From contig NZ_JAPFCC010000001.1 of NCBI RefSeq assembly GCF_025562715.2, positions 5,976,001 to 6,040,000 on the forward strand: a stretch of 64,000 bases of DNA, in the 5' to 3' direction. A program made the position numbers and the translations under genes. The notes under the pieces are model-generated. The model saw only the letters and a list, made by a program, of their open reading frames with translations. It ran no database searches and was not told where the DNA came from. Source of the stretch: Endozoicomonas gorgoniicola. GTDB lineage: Bacteria; Pseudomonadota; Gammaproteobacteria; Pseudomonadales; Endozoicomonadaceae. Below are positions 26,388 to 35,788 of this stretch, piece after piece. How positions within the stretch are numbered: the first letter of the stretch is position 1; each line of letters starts with the position of its first letter.

Positions 26388-27178
26388 GTTCAGGTTTGTT
26401 CGACCGGCTGCAACAGCTGGGTCGATTTGGTTTGGATCATGTCCAGTCTGTGGGACGGTCTGGTGTTTTTTTGCTGCTGGCTATATTTTCCCGCTCCGGG
26501 TTTGGTCACCGCTTTTCATTACTGGTTCAGCAGCTCTACAGCGTTGGCTTTATGTCCCTGATTATTATCACGGTGTCCGGGCTGTTTATTGGCATGGTAC
26601 TGGCTTTGCAGGGCTACAACATACTGATTACCTATGGTTCTGAGGACGCTGTCGGTCAGTTGGTCGCACTGAGCCTGCTCAGGGAGCTGGGACCTGTGGT
26701 GACCGCATTGCTGTTTGCCGGACGGGCTGGCTCAGCCCTTACCGCTGAGATTGGTTTGATGAAAACCACTGAGCAGTTGTCCAGTCTTGAGATGATTGGC
26801 GTTGATCCGCTGAAGCGTATTATTGCCCCCAGATTCTGGGCTGGCGTGATATCAATGCCTCTGCTGGCCTCGATTTTCAACCTGGTGGGCATTCTGGGAG
26901 CCGCCATGGTCGGGGTCGACTGGCTGGGTATTTATGAGGGTTCCTTCTGGTCCACTATGCAGCAGTCTGTGAGTTTTACCGCAGATATTGGTAACGGGCT
27001 GGTGAAAAGTCTGGTGTTTGGTCTGGTGGTGACCTGGATTGCAGTGTTCCAGGGCTATGATGCCATTCCCACATCAGAAGGCGTAAGCCGTGCTACAACA
27101 AGAACTGTCGTGTATTCGTCACTGGCTATTTTAGGGCTTGATTTTATTCTGACCGCCGTAATGTTTGGAGAACTGTAA
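26384..27178 (+). CDS. mlaE: Phospholipid ABC transporter permease MlaE
   Basis: The 264-residue permease starts at the ATG at 26384 overlapping the mlaF TGA; a GTG two codons upstream is less likely. The MlaE signature is visible: GLFIGMVLALQGY, LLRELGPVVTALLFAGRAGSALTAEIGLMKTTEQL and IAPRFWAGVISMPLL. Five to six membrane helices are predicted by eye. Confidence 0.95.
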   Translation: MSSGLFDRLQQLGRFGLDHVQSVGRSGVFLLLAIFSRSGFGHRFSLLVQQLYSVGFMSLIIITVSGLFIGMVLALQGYNILITYGSEDAVGQLVALSLLRELGPVVTALLFAGRAGSALTAEIGLMKTTEQLSSLEMIGVDPLKRIIAPRFWAGVISMPLLASIFNLVGILGAAMVGVDWLGIYEGSFWSTMQQSVSFTADIGNGLVKSLVFGLVVTWIAVFQGYDAIPTSEGVSRATTRTVVYSSLAILGLDFILTAVMFGEL

Positions 27179-27645
27179 TGAGGATGAAAACAGTAGAAAT
27201 CAGTGTCGGCGGTTTTATGATTGCCGGAGTTCTGGCTCTGATTGTGCTGGCATTAAAAGTCAGTGGTTTGTCATTAGGCACGGATCACCAAACTTACCAG
27301 GTTCATGCCATGTTTGATAACACTGGCGCCCTGAAACCCAGGGCTAAAGTGGCTCTGGCTGGTGTGATTATCGGGAAGGTCAAGCAGGTCAGCCTGGATA
27401 AGCACACCTATATGGCACGGGTTGATATGGAAATCGATGCCGATATCGACAATATTCCCATCGACAGTACGGCATCCATTGTGACAGCCGGCTTTCTGGG
27501 AGAAAAATATATTGGCATCAGTGTTGGTGGAGACGAAGAGTACCTCAAGGATGGCGGACGTTTTGAAGATACCCAGTCAGCCGTTATTCTGGAAGAACTG
27601 ATTGGCAAGTTCCTGCTCGGGGCAGTGAATAAGGACGATAAATAA
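27178..27645 (+). CDS. mlaD: Phospholipid-binding MCE protein MlaD
   Basis: The 155-residue protein has one N-terminal membrane anchor (VGGFMIAGVLALIVLALKV) and one MCE domain (residues ~39-120; YQVHAMFDNTGALKPRAKVALAGVIIGKV, STASIVTAGFLGEKYIGIS). It forms the hexameric ring that holds lipids in the periplasm. Its ATG shares an A with the mlaE TAA. Confidence 0.95.
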   Translation: MRMKTVEISVGGFMIAGVLALIVLALKVSGLSLGTDHQTYQVHAMFDNTGALKPRAKVALAGVIIGKVKQVSLDKHTYMARVDMEIDADIDNIPIDSTASIVTAGFLGEKYIGISVGGDEEYLKDGGRFEDTQSAVILEELIGKFLLGAVNKDDK

Positions 27646-27659
27646 AACAGGCGGTCATT

Positions 27660-28331
27660 ATGAGCAAAACAATAGTTGTTTCCATCCGGCAGTTTTTCTT
27701 CGGAGTATTCACCTTGCTGTTGGCATCAACAGCTCTGGCAGCACCGCAGATACAGCCTCCCGAAATTGAAGTGGAAAAAATTACCCGGAATTTACTTAAC
27801 CTGTTTGATAAAAATAAAGAAGAATACAAAAAAGACCGTGATGGTTTTGTTAAAGAGGTGGATCGCCTGTTATCACCAGTGGTGGCTTTTGACCAGATTG
27901 CCCGTTATGTCATGGGAAAATACACCCGACGCAGCCCCGAACAGGTCGATAAGTTTGAAGCCACCTTCAAGGACAGTCTGCTGAGATTTTACAGCAATGC
28001 CTTACTGTCACTGGATGACACCCGTCTGACCATTGAATCTGTGGAGAAAACCTCTGAAAACCAGCTGAAAAAGTACATTGCCGGAGATATCAGCCGTATC
28101 CCGGTGAAGATGAGTGTCAGAACCAGTACCCGGAGTGTTGATATTTTCTACTCCATGGTACATACCGACGGTCGCTGGAAACTGCGTAATATTACCGTCG
28201 ACGGTATCAATATTGCCAAACAGTTCCAGACACAGTTTGCCGACGCTGTGGATCGCTATGGCAAGGTTGAAACGGTGGTGGATAACTGGGCTGAGATTAT
28301 GCGGGGCAAAGACATAAAAGCGGGTAAATAA
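27660..28331 (+). CDS. mlaC: Periplasmic phospholipid carrier MlaC
   Basis: The 223-residue protein has a cleavable signal peptide (FFFGVFTLLLASTALA, then APQIQ) and a Tgt2/MlaC domain (LLSPVVAFDQIARYVMGKYTR, FKDSLLRFYSNALL, VDIFYSMVHTDGRWKLRNITVDGINIAK). It ferries phospholipids between the outer-membrane MlaA complex and MlaFEDB. Confidence 0.95.
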   Translation: MSKTIVVSIRQFFFGVFTLLLASTALAAPQIQPPEIEVEKITRNLLNLFDKNKEEYKKDRDGFVKEVDRLLSPVVAFDQIARYVMGKYTRRSPEQVDKFEATFKDSLLRFYSNALLSLDDTRLTIESVEKTSENQLKKYIAGDISRIPVKMSVRTSTRSVDIFYSMVHTDGRWKLRNITVDGINIAKQFQTQFADAVDRYGKVETVVDNWAEIMRGKDIKAGK

Positions 28332-28334
28332 CCT

Positions 28335-28664
28335 ATGCCACTGGAACGCCTTGAACCGGGTCACTATGCCCTCAAGGGTATAGTGACTTTTGATAACGCT
28401 GCCGTGGTGGAAGAAAACGGTCGCAAACTGCTGCAGAAGGAACTGCAAAGTGGTCAGTCTTCAGTCAGGATAAGTCTTAAAGAACTCCACAAGGGCGACA
28501 GCGCTACCCTGTCTGTTTGCCTGTCCTGGCTACGGCTGGCTGGAAATTACAACACGGCTTTCTGTTTTTCTGGTATCCCTGTGGAACTGCAGGCCCTTGC
28601 CAAGGTCTGTGGTATTGATGAGCTGCTTGACGCCTCTTCCTGCCCGCCCTGCTCAGCTGTTTAA
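28335..28664 (+). CDS. mlaB: STAS-domain protein MlaB
   Basis: The 109-residue STAS-like protein begins 3 bp after mlaC. The order of strands and helices (YALKGIVTFDNAAVVEENG, SVRISLKELHKGDSATLSVCLSWLRLA, ALAKVCGIDELL) matches MlaB, which binds MlaF and stabilises the complex. Sequence conservation in this family is low, and position supports the call. A CCGACC/GGTCGG hairpin follows (28665-28689). Confidence 0.88.
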   Translation: MPLERLEPGHYALKGIVTFDNAAVVEENGRKLLQKELQSGQSSVRISLKELHKGDSATLSVCLSWLRLAGNYNTAFCFSGIPVELQALAKVCGIDELLDASSCPPCSAV

Positions 28665-28857
28665 CCGACCGGTGCTTGTGGCTGGTCGGGAGGTCATATA
28701 TCATTGTCCGATTTGCCCCGAGCCTGTATTTGTTCAAATGACAGGCTTGTTAACTGTTTTATGATCCATGGAATTCTGTCGACATGCTCTCGTGGACATA
28801 CGTCTAACGCTTTGATGATTCTGTCGGTTTCCATGGCTGTTGCTACGAGGTGAGTGC

Positions 28858-29100
28858 ATGCTAGCCACCCAGGTAAAGGCGCTGCTGGAAGAGAAAATTC
28901 AAGGTTCTGAGGTTCTGGTTGAAGGGGAGGGCTGTGACTTCCGCCTGACCATCATCAGTGATGAATTTCAGGGTGCCATGCCAGTAAAACGCCAGCAAAT
29001 GGTGTATCAGCACCTGAACGGGATGATTGCCAGCGGTGAGATTCATGCGGTGACCATGGTGACTCTGACGCAGTCTGAATGGCAGCAGCGCAACAGTTAA
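28858..29100 (+). CDS. ibaG: BolA-family protein IbaG
   Basis: The ATG at 28858 gives 80 residues (MLATQVKALLEEKIQGSEV). The BolA fold is seen as VEGEGCDFRLTIISDEFQGAMPVKRQQMVYQHLNGMIASGEIHAVTM. IbaG lacks the BolA-type extended loop and binds monothiol glutaredoxin with a [2Fe-2S] cluster. Its location between mlaB and murA is conserved. Confidence 0.93.
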   Translation: MLATQVKALLEEKIQGSEVLVEGEGCDFRLTIISDEFQGAMPVKRQQMVYQHLNGMIASGEIHAVTMVTLTQSEWQQRNS

Positions 29101-29123
29101 TTGAAGGGCTCTGGTGGAACCTG

Positions 29124-30386
29124 ATGGATAAATTGATCATTACAGGCGGAAATCGTCTGGACGGCGAAATTCGGATTTCCGGCGCCAAAAACTCTGCTTT
29201 GCCTATTCTGGCTGCGACTTTGCTGGCTGACGATCCGGTAACGGTTTGCAACCTGCCTCACCTGCACGATATCACGACCATGTTTGAGCTGTTTGGCTGC
29301 ATGGGCGTAGACCTGATGGTGGATGAACGCATGAACGTAGAAGTTCATGCCAGCACCATCAAACAGCTGCGAGCCCCTTACGAACTGGTTAAAACCATGC
29401 GAGCCTCCATCCTTGTACTGGGACCGCTACTGGCTCGTTTTGGCCGTGCTGAAGTATCCCTGCCGGGAGGCTGCGCGATTGGCAGCCGTCCGGTAGACCT
29501 GCACATCCGGGGCCTGCAGGCGATGGGAGCAGATATCGTTGTGGAAGACGGTTACATCAAGGCGAGCATCAAGGATCGTCTGAAAGGCGCTCGTATCTTT
29601 ATGGATACCGTCACCGTAACCGGCACTGAAAACATTCTGATGGCGGCCTGTCTGGCTGACGGCGAAACCATTATTGAAAACGCTGCCCGCGAACCGGAAG
29701 TGGTGGATCTGGCCGACTGCCTGATGACCATGGGTGCAAAAATTGAAGGTGCCGGTACCGACACTATTCGTGTACAGGGCGTTGAGCGCCTGAACGGCTG
29801 CACCTACTCTGTACTGCCTGATCGTATTGAGACCGGTACTTATCTGATTGCTGCGGCAGCCACCGGTGGTCGCGTTCGTCTGAAAGATACCCAGCCCGAT
29901 ATTCTGGACGCTATTTTGCTGAAACTGCGTGAAGCCGGTGCCTGCGTTGAGTGGGGTGAAGACTGGATTGAGCTGGATATGAAAGGTAAGCGACCACAGG
30001 CTGTTGACCTGAAAACCGCACCTTACCCGGCGATGCCTACCGATATTCAGGCGCAGTTTACCGCGCTGAATATCATTGCAGAAGGCACCGGGCATATCAC
30101 GGAAACCGTGTTTGAAAACCGCTTTATGCACGTTCAGGAAATGAAACGCATGGGCGCTGATGTGGTGGTTGAAGGCAATACCGTGATTATCAAAGGGGTG
30201 GACAGCCTTAAAGCCGCTCCGGTCATGGCAACAGACCTGCGTGCTTCTGCCAGTCTGGTCATTGCCGGTCTGGTGGCGGAAGGTGATACCCAGGTTGAGC
30301 GTATTTACCACATTGACCGTGGTTACGAATGTATTGAAGAGAAGCTGCAACAGCTGGGCGCAAGCATTCGCCGCGTTGCAGGATAA
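29124..30386 (+). CDS. murA: UDP-N-acetylglucosamine 1-carboxyvinyltransferase MurA
   Basis: From the ATG at 29124 the enzyme has 420 residues. The catalytic Cys117 lies in SLPGGCAIGSRPVDLH, and GAKNSALPILAATLLAD is at the N-terminus. It catalyses the first committed step of peptidoglycan synthesis and is inhibited by fosfomycin through this Cys. It begins 23 bp after ibaG. Confidence 0.97.
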   Translation: MDKLIITGGNRLDGEIRISGAKNSALPILAATLLADDPVTVCNLPHLHDITTMFELFGCMGVDLMVDERMNVEVHASTIKQLRAPYELVKTMRASILVLGPLLARFGRAEVSLPGGCAIGSRPVDLHIRGLQAMGADIVVEDGYIKASIKDRLKGARIFMDTVTVTGTENILMAACLADGETIIENAAREPEVVDLADCLMTMGAKIEGAGTDTIRVQGVERLNGCTYSVLPDRIETGTYLIAAAATGGRVRLKDTQPDILDAILLKLREAGACVEWGEDWIELDMKGKRPQAVDLKTAPYPAMPTDIQAQFTALNIIAEGTGHITETVFENRFMHVQEMKRMGADVVVEGNTVIIKGVDSLKAAPVMATDLRASASLVIAGLVAEGDTQVERIYHIDRGYECIEEKLQQLGASIRRVAG

Positions 30387-30430
30387 AAAGCTTCAGGATA
30401 ATCCCTCCGGATCGCTTCCAACTACGCCTT

Positions 30431-30458
30431 AAAGCCAGCCCTGCGCTGGCTTTTTTTG
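30431..30458 (+). terminator. Intrinsic terminator after murA
   Basis: AGCCAGC and GCTGGCT form a 7-bp stem around CCTGC, followed by seven T. It separates the mla-murA transcript from hisG. Confidence 0.9.
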
Positions 30459-30533
30459 TTAATAAATACCTAAAAATTTGTGTAAACTACGGACTCTTCA
30501 GGGCGGAATAATTAATAAGGAAACCTGATCAAG

Positions 30534-31172
30534 ATGTCCAGTCAGCTAACCATTGCTCTCTCCAAGGGGCGCATCCTCAAAGACACTTTGCCTTTGCTTA
30601 AGGCGGCCGGTATCGAACTGACAGAAGACCCTGGTCAGAGTCGTAAGCTGATTATTCCCACCACCCATCCAGACGTGAACCTGCTGATTGTGCGTGCCAG
30701 TGATGTACCCACCTATGTGGAATACGGTGCAGCTGATGTAGGGGTTGCGGGTAAGGATGTACTGCTGGAACACGGCTCCACAGAGCTCTATGAACCGCTG
30801 GATCTGAACATCGCCCACTGCAAGCTGATGACCGCAGGCAAAGTCGGTGTCTCTGAACCTGAGGGACGAATCCGGGTGGCGACCAAGTTCGTCAATGTCG
30901 CCAGGCAATACTATGCTTCCATTGGCCGGCAGGCAGACATCATCAAACTCTACGGTTCAATGGAGCTGGCACCGCTGGTGGGTCTGGCTGATATCATTAT
31001 CGATGTGGTGGATACCGGCAACACGCTGCGGGCCAATGGCCTTGAACCCAGAGACCTGATAAGAACCATTTCGTCACGGCTGGTGGTGAACAAAGCCTCC
31101 ATGAAAGTTAAACACGACGCTGTCAGCCAGTTAATTGATCAAATGTCCCGCGCCGTTAAGGAGACATGCTGA
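30534..31172 (+). CDS. hisG: ATP phosphoribosyltransferase, short form HisG
   Basis: The 212-residue protein is the short HisG (ALSKGRILKDTLPLL, VRASDVPTYVEYGAADVGVAGKDVLLE, DIIIDVVDTGNTLRANGL) without the C-terminal regulatory domain of the long form. The short form needs HisZ for activity and feedback control; hisZ is not in the window. It begins histidine synthesis from PRPP and ATP. It is followed by hisD with overlapping ends. Confidence 0.95.
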   Translation: MSSQLTIALSKGRILKDTLPLLKAAGIELTEDPGQSRKLIIPTTHPDVNLLIVRASDVPTYVEYGAADVGVAGKDVLLEHGSTELYEPLDLNIAHCKLMTAGKVGVSEPEGRIRVATKFVNVARQYYASIGRQADIIKLYGSMELAPLVGLADIIIDVVDTGNTLRANGLEPRDLIRTISSRLVVNKASMKVKHDAVSQLIDQMSRAVKETC

Positions 31173-31174
31173 CC

Positions 31175-32488
31175 ATGACAAAAAAAATACTGAAACCTGC
31201 CCGTCTGGATTATCACGATCACAGCTTCAGACAACAGCTTGAGCATCTTCTGACATGGGAAAACGTGTCGGATGATAAGGTTCACAGCACCGTTAAGGAC
31301 ATCATAACCACAGTGCGCAAACGGGGCGACGGGGCGCTATTGGACTACAGTCGTCGTTTTGATCGTGTGTCTGCCAGTTCAATGAAAGAGCTGACCGTCA
31401 GTCAGCAACAGCTGCAGGATGCGTTAGATGCCATTCCTGACGAACAGCGCAAAGCACTGGAAATCGCTGCTGCCAGAATTCGCAGTTACCATAAACGACA
31501 GGTTCTGGAATCCTGGACCTGCAAAGAGCGCAGTGGCACAAAACTTGGGCAGAAGGTTCAGCCAATGGATCGTGTCGGGCTCTATGTTCCGGGAGGTCAG
31601 GCAACGTACCCCTCATCAGTGCTGATGAACGCTATTCCAGCGCATGTGGCGGGTGTGGAAGAAATTATTATGATGGTGCCAACGCCGGATGGTGTGATCA
31701 ATGATATGGTTCTGGCCGCCGCTGCCCTGGCGGGTGTGCATAAAGTCTTTACCGTTGGTGGGGCTCAGGCGATTGCAGCTCTGGCTTATGGCACAGAGAC
31801 AGTGCCACGGGTAGACAAGATTGTAGGCCCCGGAAATATTTATGTTGCGACCGCAAAGCGGGAAGTCTTTGGGCAGGTGGGCATCGATATGATTGCGGGA
31901 CCTTCAGAGATTCTGGTGGTTTGCGACGGTTTAACCGACCCCGACTGGATCGCCATGGATCTGTTCTCTCAGGCTGAACATGATGAAGACGCCCAGGCCA
32001 TTCTGGTTTCCGATGATCTTGAATTTTTGCATGAAGTAGATGACTGCATGAACCATCTGGTGCATGAGCTGGAACGCAGGGAGATTATTAAAGCCTCGAT
32101 CAATAAGCGTGGAGCCCTGATTCATGTACCCAATATGAAAGCTGCCTGTGATGTCGTTAATCATATTGCGCCGGAGCATCTGGAGTTATCGGTGGCAAAC
32201 CCGGAAGCCCTGTTGCCGGATATCCGGCATGCCGGTGCGATTTTTATGGGACGCCATACTGCTGAAGCCCTGGGTGATTACTGTGCAGGCCCTAACCATG
32301 TATTGCCTACCTCGGGAACCGCAAGGTTTTCTTCACCTCTGGGCGTTTATGATTTTCAGAAACGCTCATCCCTGATTCATTTTTCAGACAAGGGCGCTTC
32401 TGAAATGGGCAAAGTGGCTTCAGTGCTGGCCCGAGGGGAATCGTTAACGGCTCATGCCCGGTCGGCTGAATTCAGGATTAAGAAGTAG
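31175..32488 (+). CDS. hisD: Histidinol dehydrogenase HisD
   Basis: The protein is 437 residues from the ATG at 31175. An AAGGAG ribosome-binding site (31158-31163) is spaced properly for this ATG and too close for the upstream one at 31166. Family motifs include VGLYVPGGQATYPSSVLMNAIPA, VGPGNIYVATAKREVFG, DMIAGPSEILVV, SQAEHDEDAQ (zinc ligands) and GPNHVLPT. It catalyses the last two steps of histidine synthesis. hisC, which follows hisD in Pseudomonas, is absent here. Confidence 0.96.
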   Translation: MTKKILKPARLDYHDHSFRQQLEHLLTWENVSDDKVHSTVKDIITTVRKRGDGALLDYSRRFDRVSASSMKELTVSQQQLQDALDAIPDEQRKALEIAAARIRSYHKRQVLESWTCKERSGTKLGQKVQPMDRVGLYVPGGQATYPSSVLMNAIPAHVAGVEEIIMMVPTPDGVINDMVLAAAALAGVHKVFTVGGAQAIAALAYGTETVPRVDKIVGPGNIYVATAKREVFGQVGIDMIAGPSEILVVCDGLTDPDWIAMDLFSQAEHDEDAQAILVSDDLEFLHEVDDCMNHLVHELERREIIKASINKRGALIHVPNMKAACDVVNHIAPEHLELSVANPEALLPDIRHAGAIFMGRHTAEALGDYCAGPNHVLPTSGTARFSSPLGVYDFQKRSSLIHFSDKGASEMGKVASVLARGESLTAHARSAEFRIKK

Positions 32489-32511
32489 CTTAGCATTTCA
32501 TACTAAACGTC

Positions 32512-33261
32512 TCATACTAAAACTGCCTCTATGCCTGAAGAACGAATAAACGAAATATCGCCTTCAGGCGCGTCATGGTCGGTGATCAACATTGAAATAT
32601 CATTCATATCATCGACTATCGACGTAGAATGGATACTTCCAAACTTATTGGAATCGGTCAGTATAATATTTCGACGTTGCTTGCTGATAATATGCTTTGC
32701 TATATCGGCTCGCATCATATCCTGGCTGGTAAACCCGGAAGCAATGTCAAACCCATCAATACCAATAAACGCGGTACTGAAATGTGTGTGGTCAATGCAG
32801 AGCCTGGTCAGCGGCCCAACGGCGCTTTCTCCCTGATGCTGGTAGATGCCACCCAGCAGAATGATATTGGCTGACGTATGGCGAACCAGGTGCGCAATAT
32901 AAGACGATGGCGTAATAATGGTGACATCGCCACGTTCGGCCAGCAGTCGTGCCACCAGTGCGTTGGCACTTCCTCCCTCTATCATTACTGCTTCATTAGG
33001 GGCAACCCGTTCAGCCGCTGCACGTGCCAGTTTCTGTTTGGTGTCAAAACGCACTTCAAGCCTGGAGTCAAGGTCATCATTGTTCAGCGAGACAGCGGCA
33101 CCATGAGTTCGCTTAAGACGCCTTTCGCTTTCCAGAAAGTTGAGATCGTGCCTGATCGTAACGGCTGAAACACTGAGTAGCTTTGAAAGCTCTGAAACAG
33201 AAATACGTTTATTGTCGTTTACAATCTGCGTAATTTGCTGCTGTCTCGAATTCACAGACAC
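32512..33261 (-). CDS. DeoR-family transcriptional regulator
   Basis: The 249-residue protein has the DeoR N-terminal HTH (RQQQITQIVNDNKRISVSELSKLLSVSAVTIRHDLNFLE) and the sugar-phosphate-sensing DeoRC domain (AVMIEGGSANALVARLL, IILLGGIYQHQGESAVGPL, TAFIGIDGF, GFTSQDMMRADIAKHII). It is convergent with hisD and upstream of nothing else, so it most likely controls the neighbouring glycyl-radical/aldolase genes. A sugar phosphate is the expected inducer. Confidence 0.9.
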   Translation of the reverse strand: MSVNSRQQQITQIVNDNKRISVSELSKLLSVSAVTIRHDLNFLESERRLKRTHGAAVSLNNDDLDSRLEVRFDTKQKLARAAAERVAPNEAVMIEGGSANALVARLLAERGDVTIITPSSYIAHLVRHTSANIILLGGIYQHQGESAVGPLTRLCIDHTHFSTAFIGIDGFDIASGFTSQDMMRADIAKHIISKQRRNIILTDSNKFGSIHSTSIVDDMNDISMLITDHDAPEGDISFIRSSGIEAVLV

Positions 33262-33293
33262 AACTCCCTGAAAAATGGTCGATTATACTGGTT

Positions 33294-33358
33294 TTCGCTG
33301 TTCGCTGTTCGCTGTTCGAAGCCCGAAGCCCGAAGCCCGAAGTCCGAAGCCCGAAGCC
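33294..33358. repeat. Two adjoining 7-bp tandem repeats
   Basis: TTCGCTG occurs three times at 33294-33314. After TT, CGAAGCC occurs six times at 33317-33358 (one copy with a T substitution). The block ends exactly at the stop codon of the glycyl radical enzyme, on the promoter side of the DeoR gene. Confidence 0.9.
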
Positions 33359-35788
33359 TTAAAGCTGATGTTCTGTGCGCGAAATAATGTCATCCTGGGC
33401 ATCGGGCGAAAGCGCGGTAAAGAACGCTGAATAACCGGCTACACGCACCACCAGATCCCGGTAATCCTGAGGATTTTCCTTAGCCGCCAGCAATGTTTCT
33501 CTGGACACGATATTGTACTGAACATGCCAGGCTTTATGGTGGTTAAAGAAAGTGCGAATCAGCATTGAGAGCTTTAACTTGTCGGCTTCTGTGGCGACTG
33601 CCGCAGGCGACAGTTTCTGGTTAAGCAGGACACCGCCAAGAATCTGGCCGGTAGGCAATTTGCCAAGGGAGTTGTAAACAGCGGTAGGGCCCAGCTGGTC
33701 AGAACCGGAAGCCGGGCTGGCGCCTTCTGCCAGTGGTGTTCTGGCCTTGCGTCCGTCCGGTGTTGCCATGGTAGACGCACCAAAGGGTACGTTCGCGGAA
33801 ATGCTGGAAGTACCGGCGTAGTAGCCACCACCCACAGGTCCACGACCGTGGCGGGTATTCACAAACCCTTTCAGCTCCTCAATATAGACCTGATAAGCTT
33901 CACTCAGCAGGTTGTCCACAGCGTCATCATCATTGCCGTATTTAGGGGCGAAATTAATGAGTCGCTGACGTAGCTGCTCATTTTCAGAACCGCTGAAATC
34001 TTCCGCCAGAGCCTTAGCCAGTTCTGGCTGGCTGATCTGGGGCTGGTCAAACACAAGGTGTTTGATGGCTGACAGGCTGTTGCCAAGGTTGGCTATGCCG
34101 ACTTGCAGACCGGAAACCCAGTCATAGGTTGCCCCGCCTTCTTTAACGGTTTTGCCTCGTTCCAGACAGTCGTCTACCAGTGCAGAACACAGAATGTCCT
34201 GAGCCTGTTGCTCAAGGACGCTATCAACCACGGTATCGATTTCAATGGATTTACGAGCGTAATAACGAACCTGGTCAGCCCAGGACGACATGACTTGCCC
34301 GAAGTTTTCAAAATTGCCTTTTGCCAGGGACTTGTCGTGTTTCAAAAAGGCTTTGCCAGAGGTCGCGTCGACACCTTCATTAAGCGCAGCCAGTAACATC
34401 CGGGCAAAGTTCATAAAACTCATGCCGGTGCAACGATAACCCCACTTACCCGGAACAGCGGTCTCAATGCAGCCAATGGAGGCATAGTTGTAAGCGTCGG
34501 CTCGCTCGACCCCCAGTTTGATAAACTCGGGAATAACAATTTCATCATTGTTAAAGGCTGGCATGCCAAAGCCGCACTTGATCACTTCTATGCAGCCCAT
34601 TAAGAACGACTGGTCCAGGCCGCTGTGATAACGGACACTCAGGTTGGGTTGAGTCGACCTCAGTTGTCCACAGGACTCCAGAATTGCCCATGAGAGTGGA
34701 TTTACCGCATCAACAGCCTCGCCGTCGTCGTTTAATTTCTGGCCACCGATACAGACATTCTGATACAGCGGCGAACCGGCCGACGCTTTTGAATGCGCTC
34801 CTGAACGGATTTTGTTGACTTCCAGTAGTTTCAGCCAGCAGCTTTGCAAAAGCTCCAGGGCAAACTCTTTCTGCAAAGTATGGTTTTCAATATCGCGACA
34901 GTAAAAGTCGTTCAGGTACTGGTCCATACGACCCAGTGATACGGAGTGGCCGTTGGATTCAATTTGCAGAAACAGTTGCACGAAGTAGCACAGCTGCAAC
35001 GCCTGCCAGAAGGTTTCCGGTGGCTGATGAGCAATGCGCTGACAGTTGCGGGCAATGGTTTCCAGCTCTTGCTTGCGAGCTGGCCTCTGCTCTGTTTCAG
35101 CCATGGTCTGAGCCAGTTGGGCATAACGCTGTATATGCTCCTGAATGGCTAACAGTACAATGCTTGTGGACTTATAAAACTGTGCTTTCTTCAAGCCTTC
35201 AAAGGTAGCGATATCATTATTGGCCTGATGCTGGCGAATTTCTTCGATCAGCCCGTCCAGCCCCAGTTCAAGGAGCTTGTCATTATTGATCGCCAGGTGT
35301 GCGTCACCTGACGTCATATTACCTTCCGCCTTGATGATGGTGGTTTCCAGAATCGCCTGCTGCTCATCGGTAAACAACCCAAAGCAACGATCCTGTACGG
35401 TCTTGTTGCGCCAGTAGGGCGTTATGCCATGGATAGCTTCCTTGTCTTCTTCTGTAACGGCAAAGCCTGCGCCGGGGCGGTCTGCCAGGTCATCAATTTC
35501 TGCTTCAATCCATCGAACGGTGTATTCCGGAAAGATGGGGGCGGCACGAACTTTGCTGGCCTGGTTGCCTACAATCAGTTCGTCGTGTTTGATCCAGATA
35601 GAGCGTGTACGCAGATGCTCCTGCAGTGCCAGGGCGCGCCTTACGATAACCGGCTTGTCTTCATGGGCCTGATAGATGCGGGTGTAAGCTTCTGCACGCT
35701 CGGTACAAATCGGCGGAGTAACGATGTTCACAAGCGCCTGTTTGTGCGCTTTGATTCGATCGGCAAGATGGTTCAGGTTCATGCTCAA
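33359..35788 (-). CDS. pflF: Glycyl radical enzyme, PflF/dehydratase-like
   Basis: The 809-residue protein matches the E. coli YbiW/PflF length and type. The glycyl loop is VRVAGYSAFF with the radical Gly near residue 785. The active-site Cys lies in YASIGCIETAVPGKW near residue 438. A single Cys followed by Ile-Glu is the pattern of glycerol dehydratase and choline lyase; true pyruvate formate-lyase has two adjacent Cys. So a dehydratase or C-O/C-N lyase reaction on a small polyol or amine is more likely than pyruvate cleavage. It overlaps the activase gene by 4 bp and is expected to be anaerobic. The symbol is by orthology only. Confidence 0.85.
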   Translation of the reverse strand: MSMNLNHLADRIKAHKQALVNIVTPPICTERAEAYTRIYQAHEDKPVIVRRALALQEHLRTRSIWIKHDELIVGNQASKVRAAPIFPEYTVRWIEAEIDDLADRPGAGFAVTEEDKEAIHGITPYWRNKTVQDRCFGLFTDEQQAILETTIIKAEGNMTSGDAHLAINNDKLLELGLDGLIEEIRQHQANNDIATFEGLKKAQFYKSTSIVLLAIQEHIQRYAQLAQTMAETEQRPARKQELETIARNCQRIAHQPPETFWQALQLCYFVQLFLQIESNGHSVSLGRMDQYLNDFYCRDIENHTLQKEFALELLQSCWLKLLEVNKIRSGAHSKASAGSPLYQNVCIGGQKLNDDGEAVDAVNPLSWAILESCGQLRSTQPNLSVRYHSGLDQSFLMGCIEVIKCGFGMPAFNNDEIVIPEFIKLGVERADAYNYASIGCIETAVPGKWGYRCTGMSFMNFARMLLAALNEGVDATSGKAFLKHDKSLAKGNFENFGQVMSSWADQVRYYARKSIEIDTVVDSVLEQQAQDILCSALVDDCLERGKTVKEGGATYDWVSGLQVGIANLGNSLSAIKHLVFDQPQISQPELAKALAEDFSGSENEQLRQRLINFAPKYGNDDDAVDNLLSEAYQVYIEELKGFVNTRHGRGPVGGGYYAGTSSISANVPFGASTMATPDGRKARTPLAEGASPASGSDQLGPTAVYNSLGKLPTGQILGGVLLNQKLSPAAVATEADKLKLSMLIRTFFNHHKAWHVQYNIVSRETLLAAKENPQDYRDLVVRVAGYSAFFTALSPDAQDDIISRTEHQL

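Noticed and set aside
29427..30350. 307-codon minus-strand ORF
   Set aside because: Antisense shadow of murA, no motif of its own.
30456..30488. hisG promoter (TTGTTA ... TAAACT)
   Set aside because: The spacer is 21 bp and the first box overlaps the murA terminator T-run.
30500..30534. His leader-peptide attenuator before hisG
   Set aside because: No run of His codons and too little room after the murA terminator.
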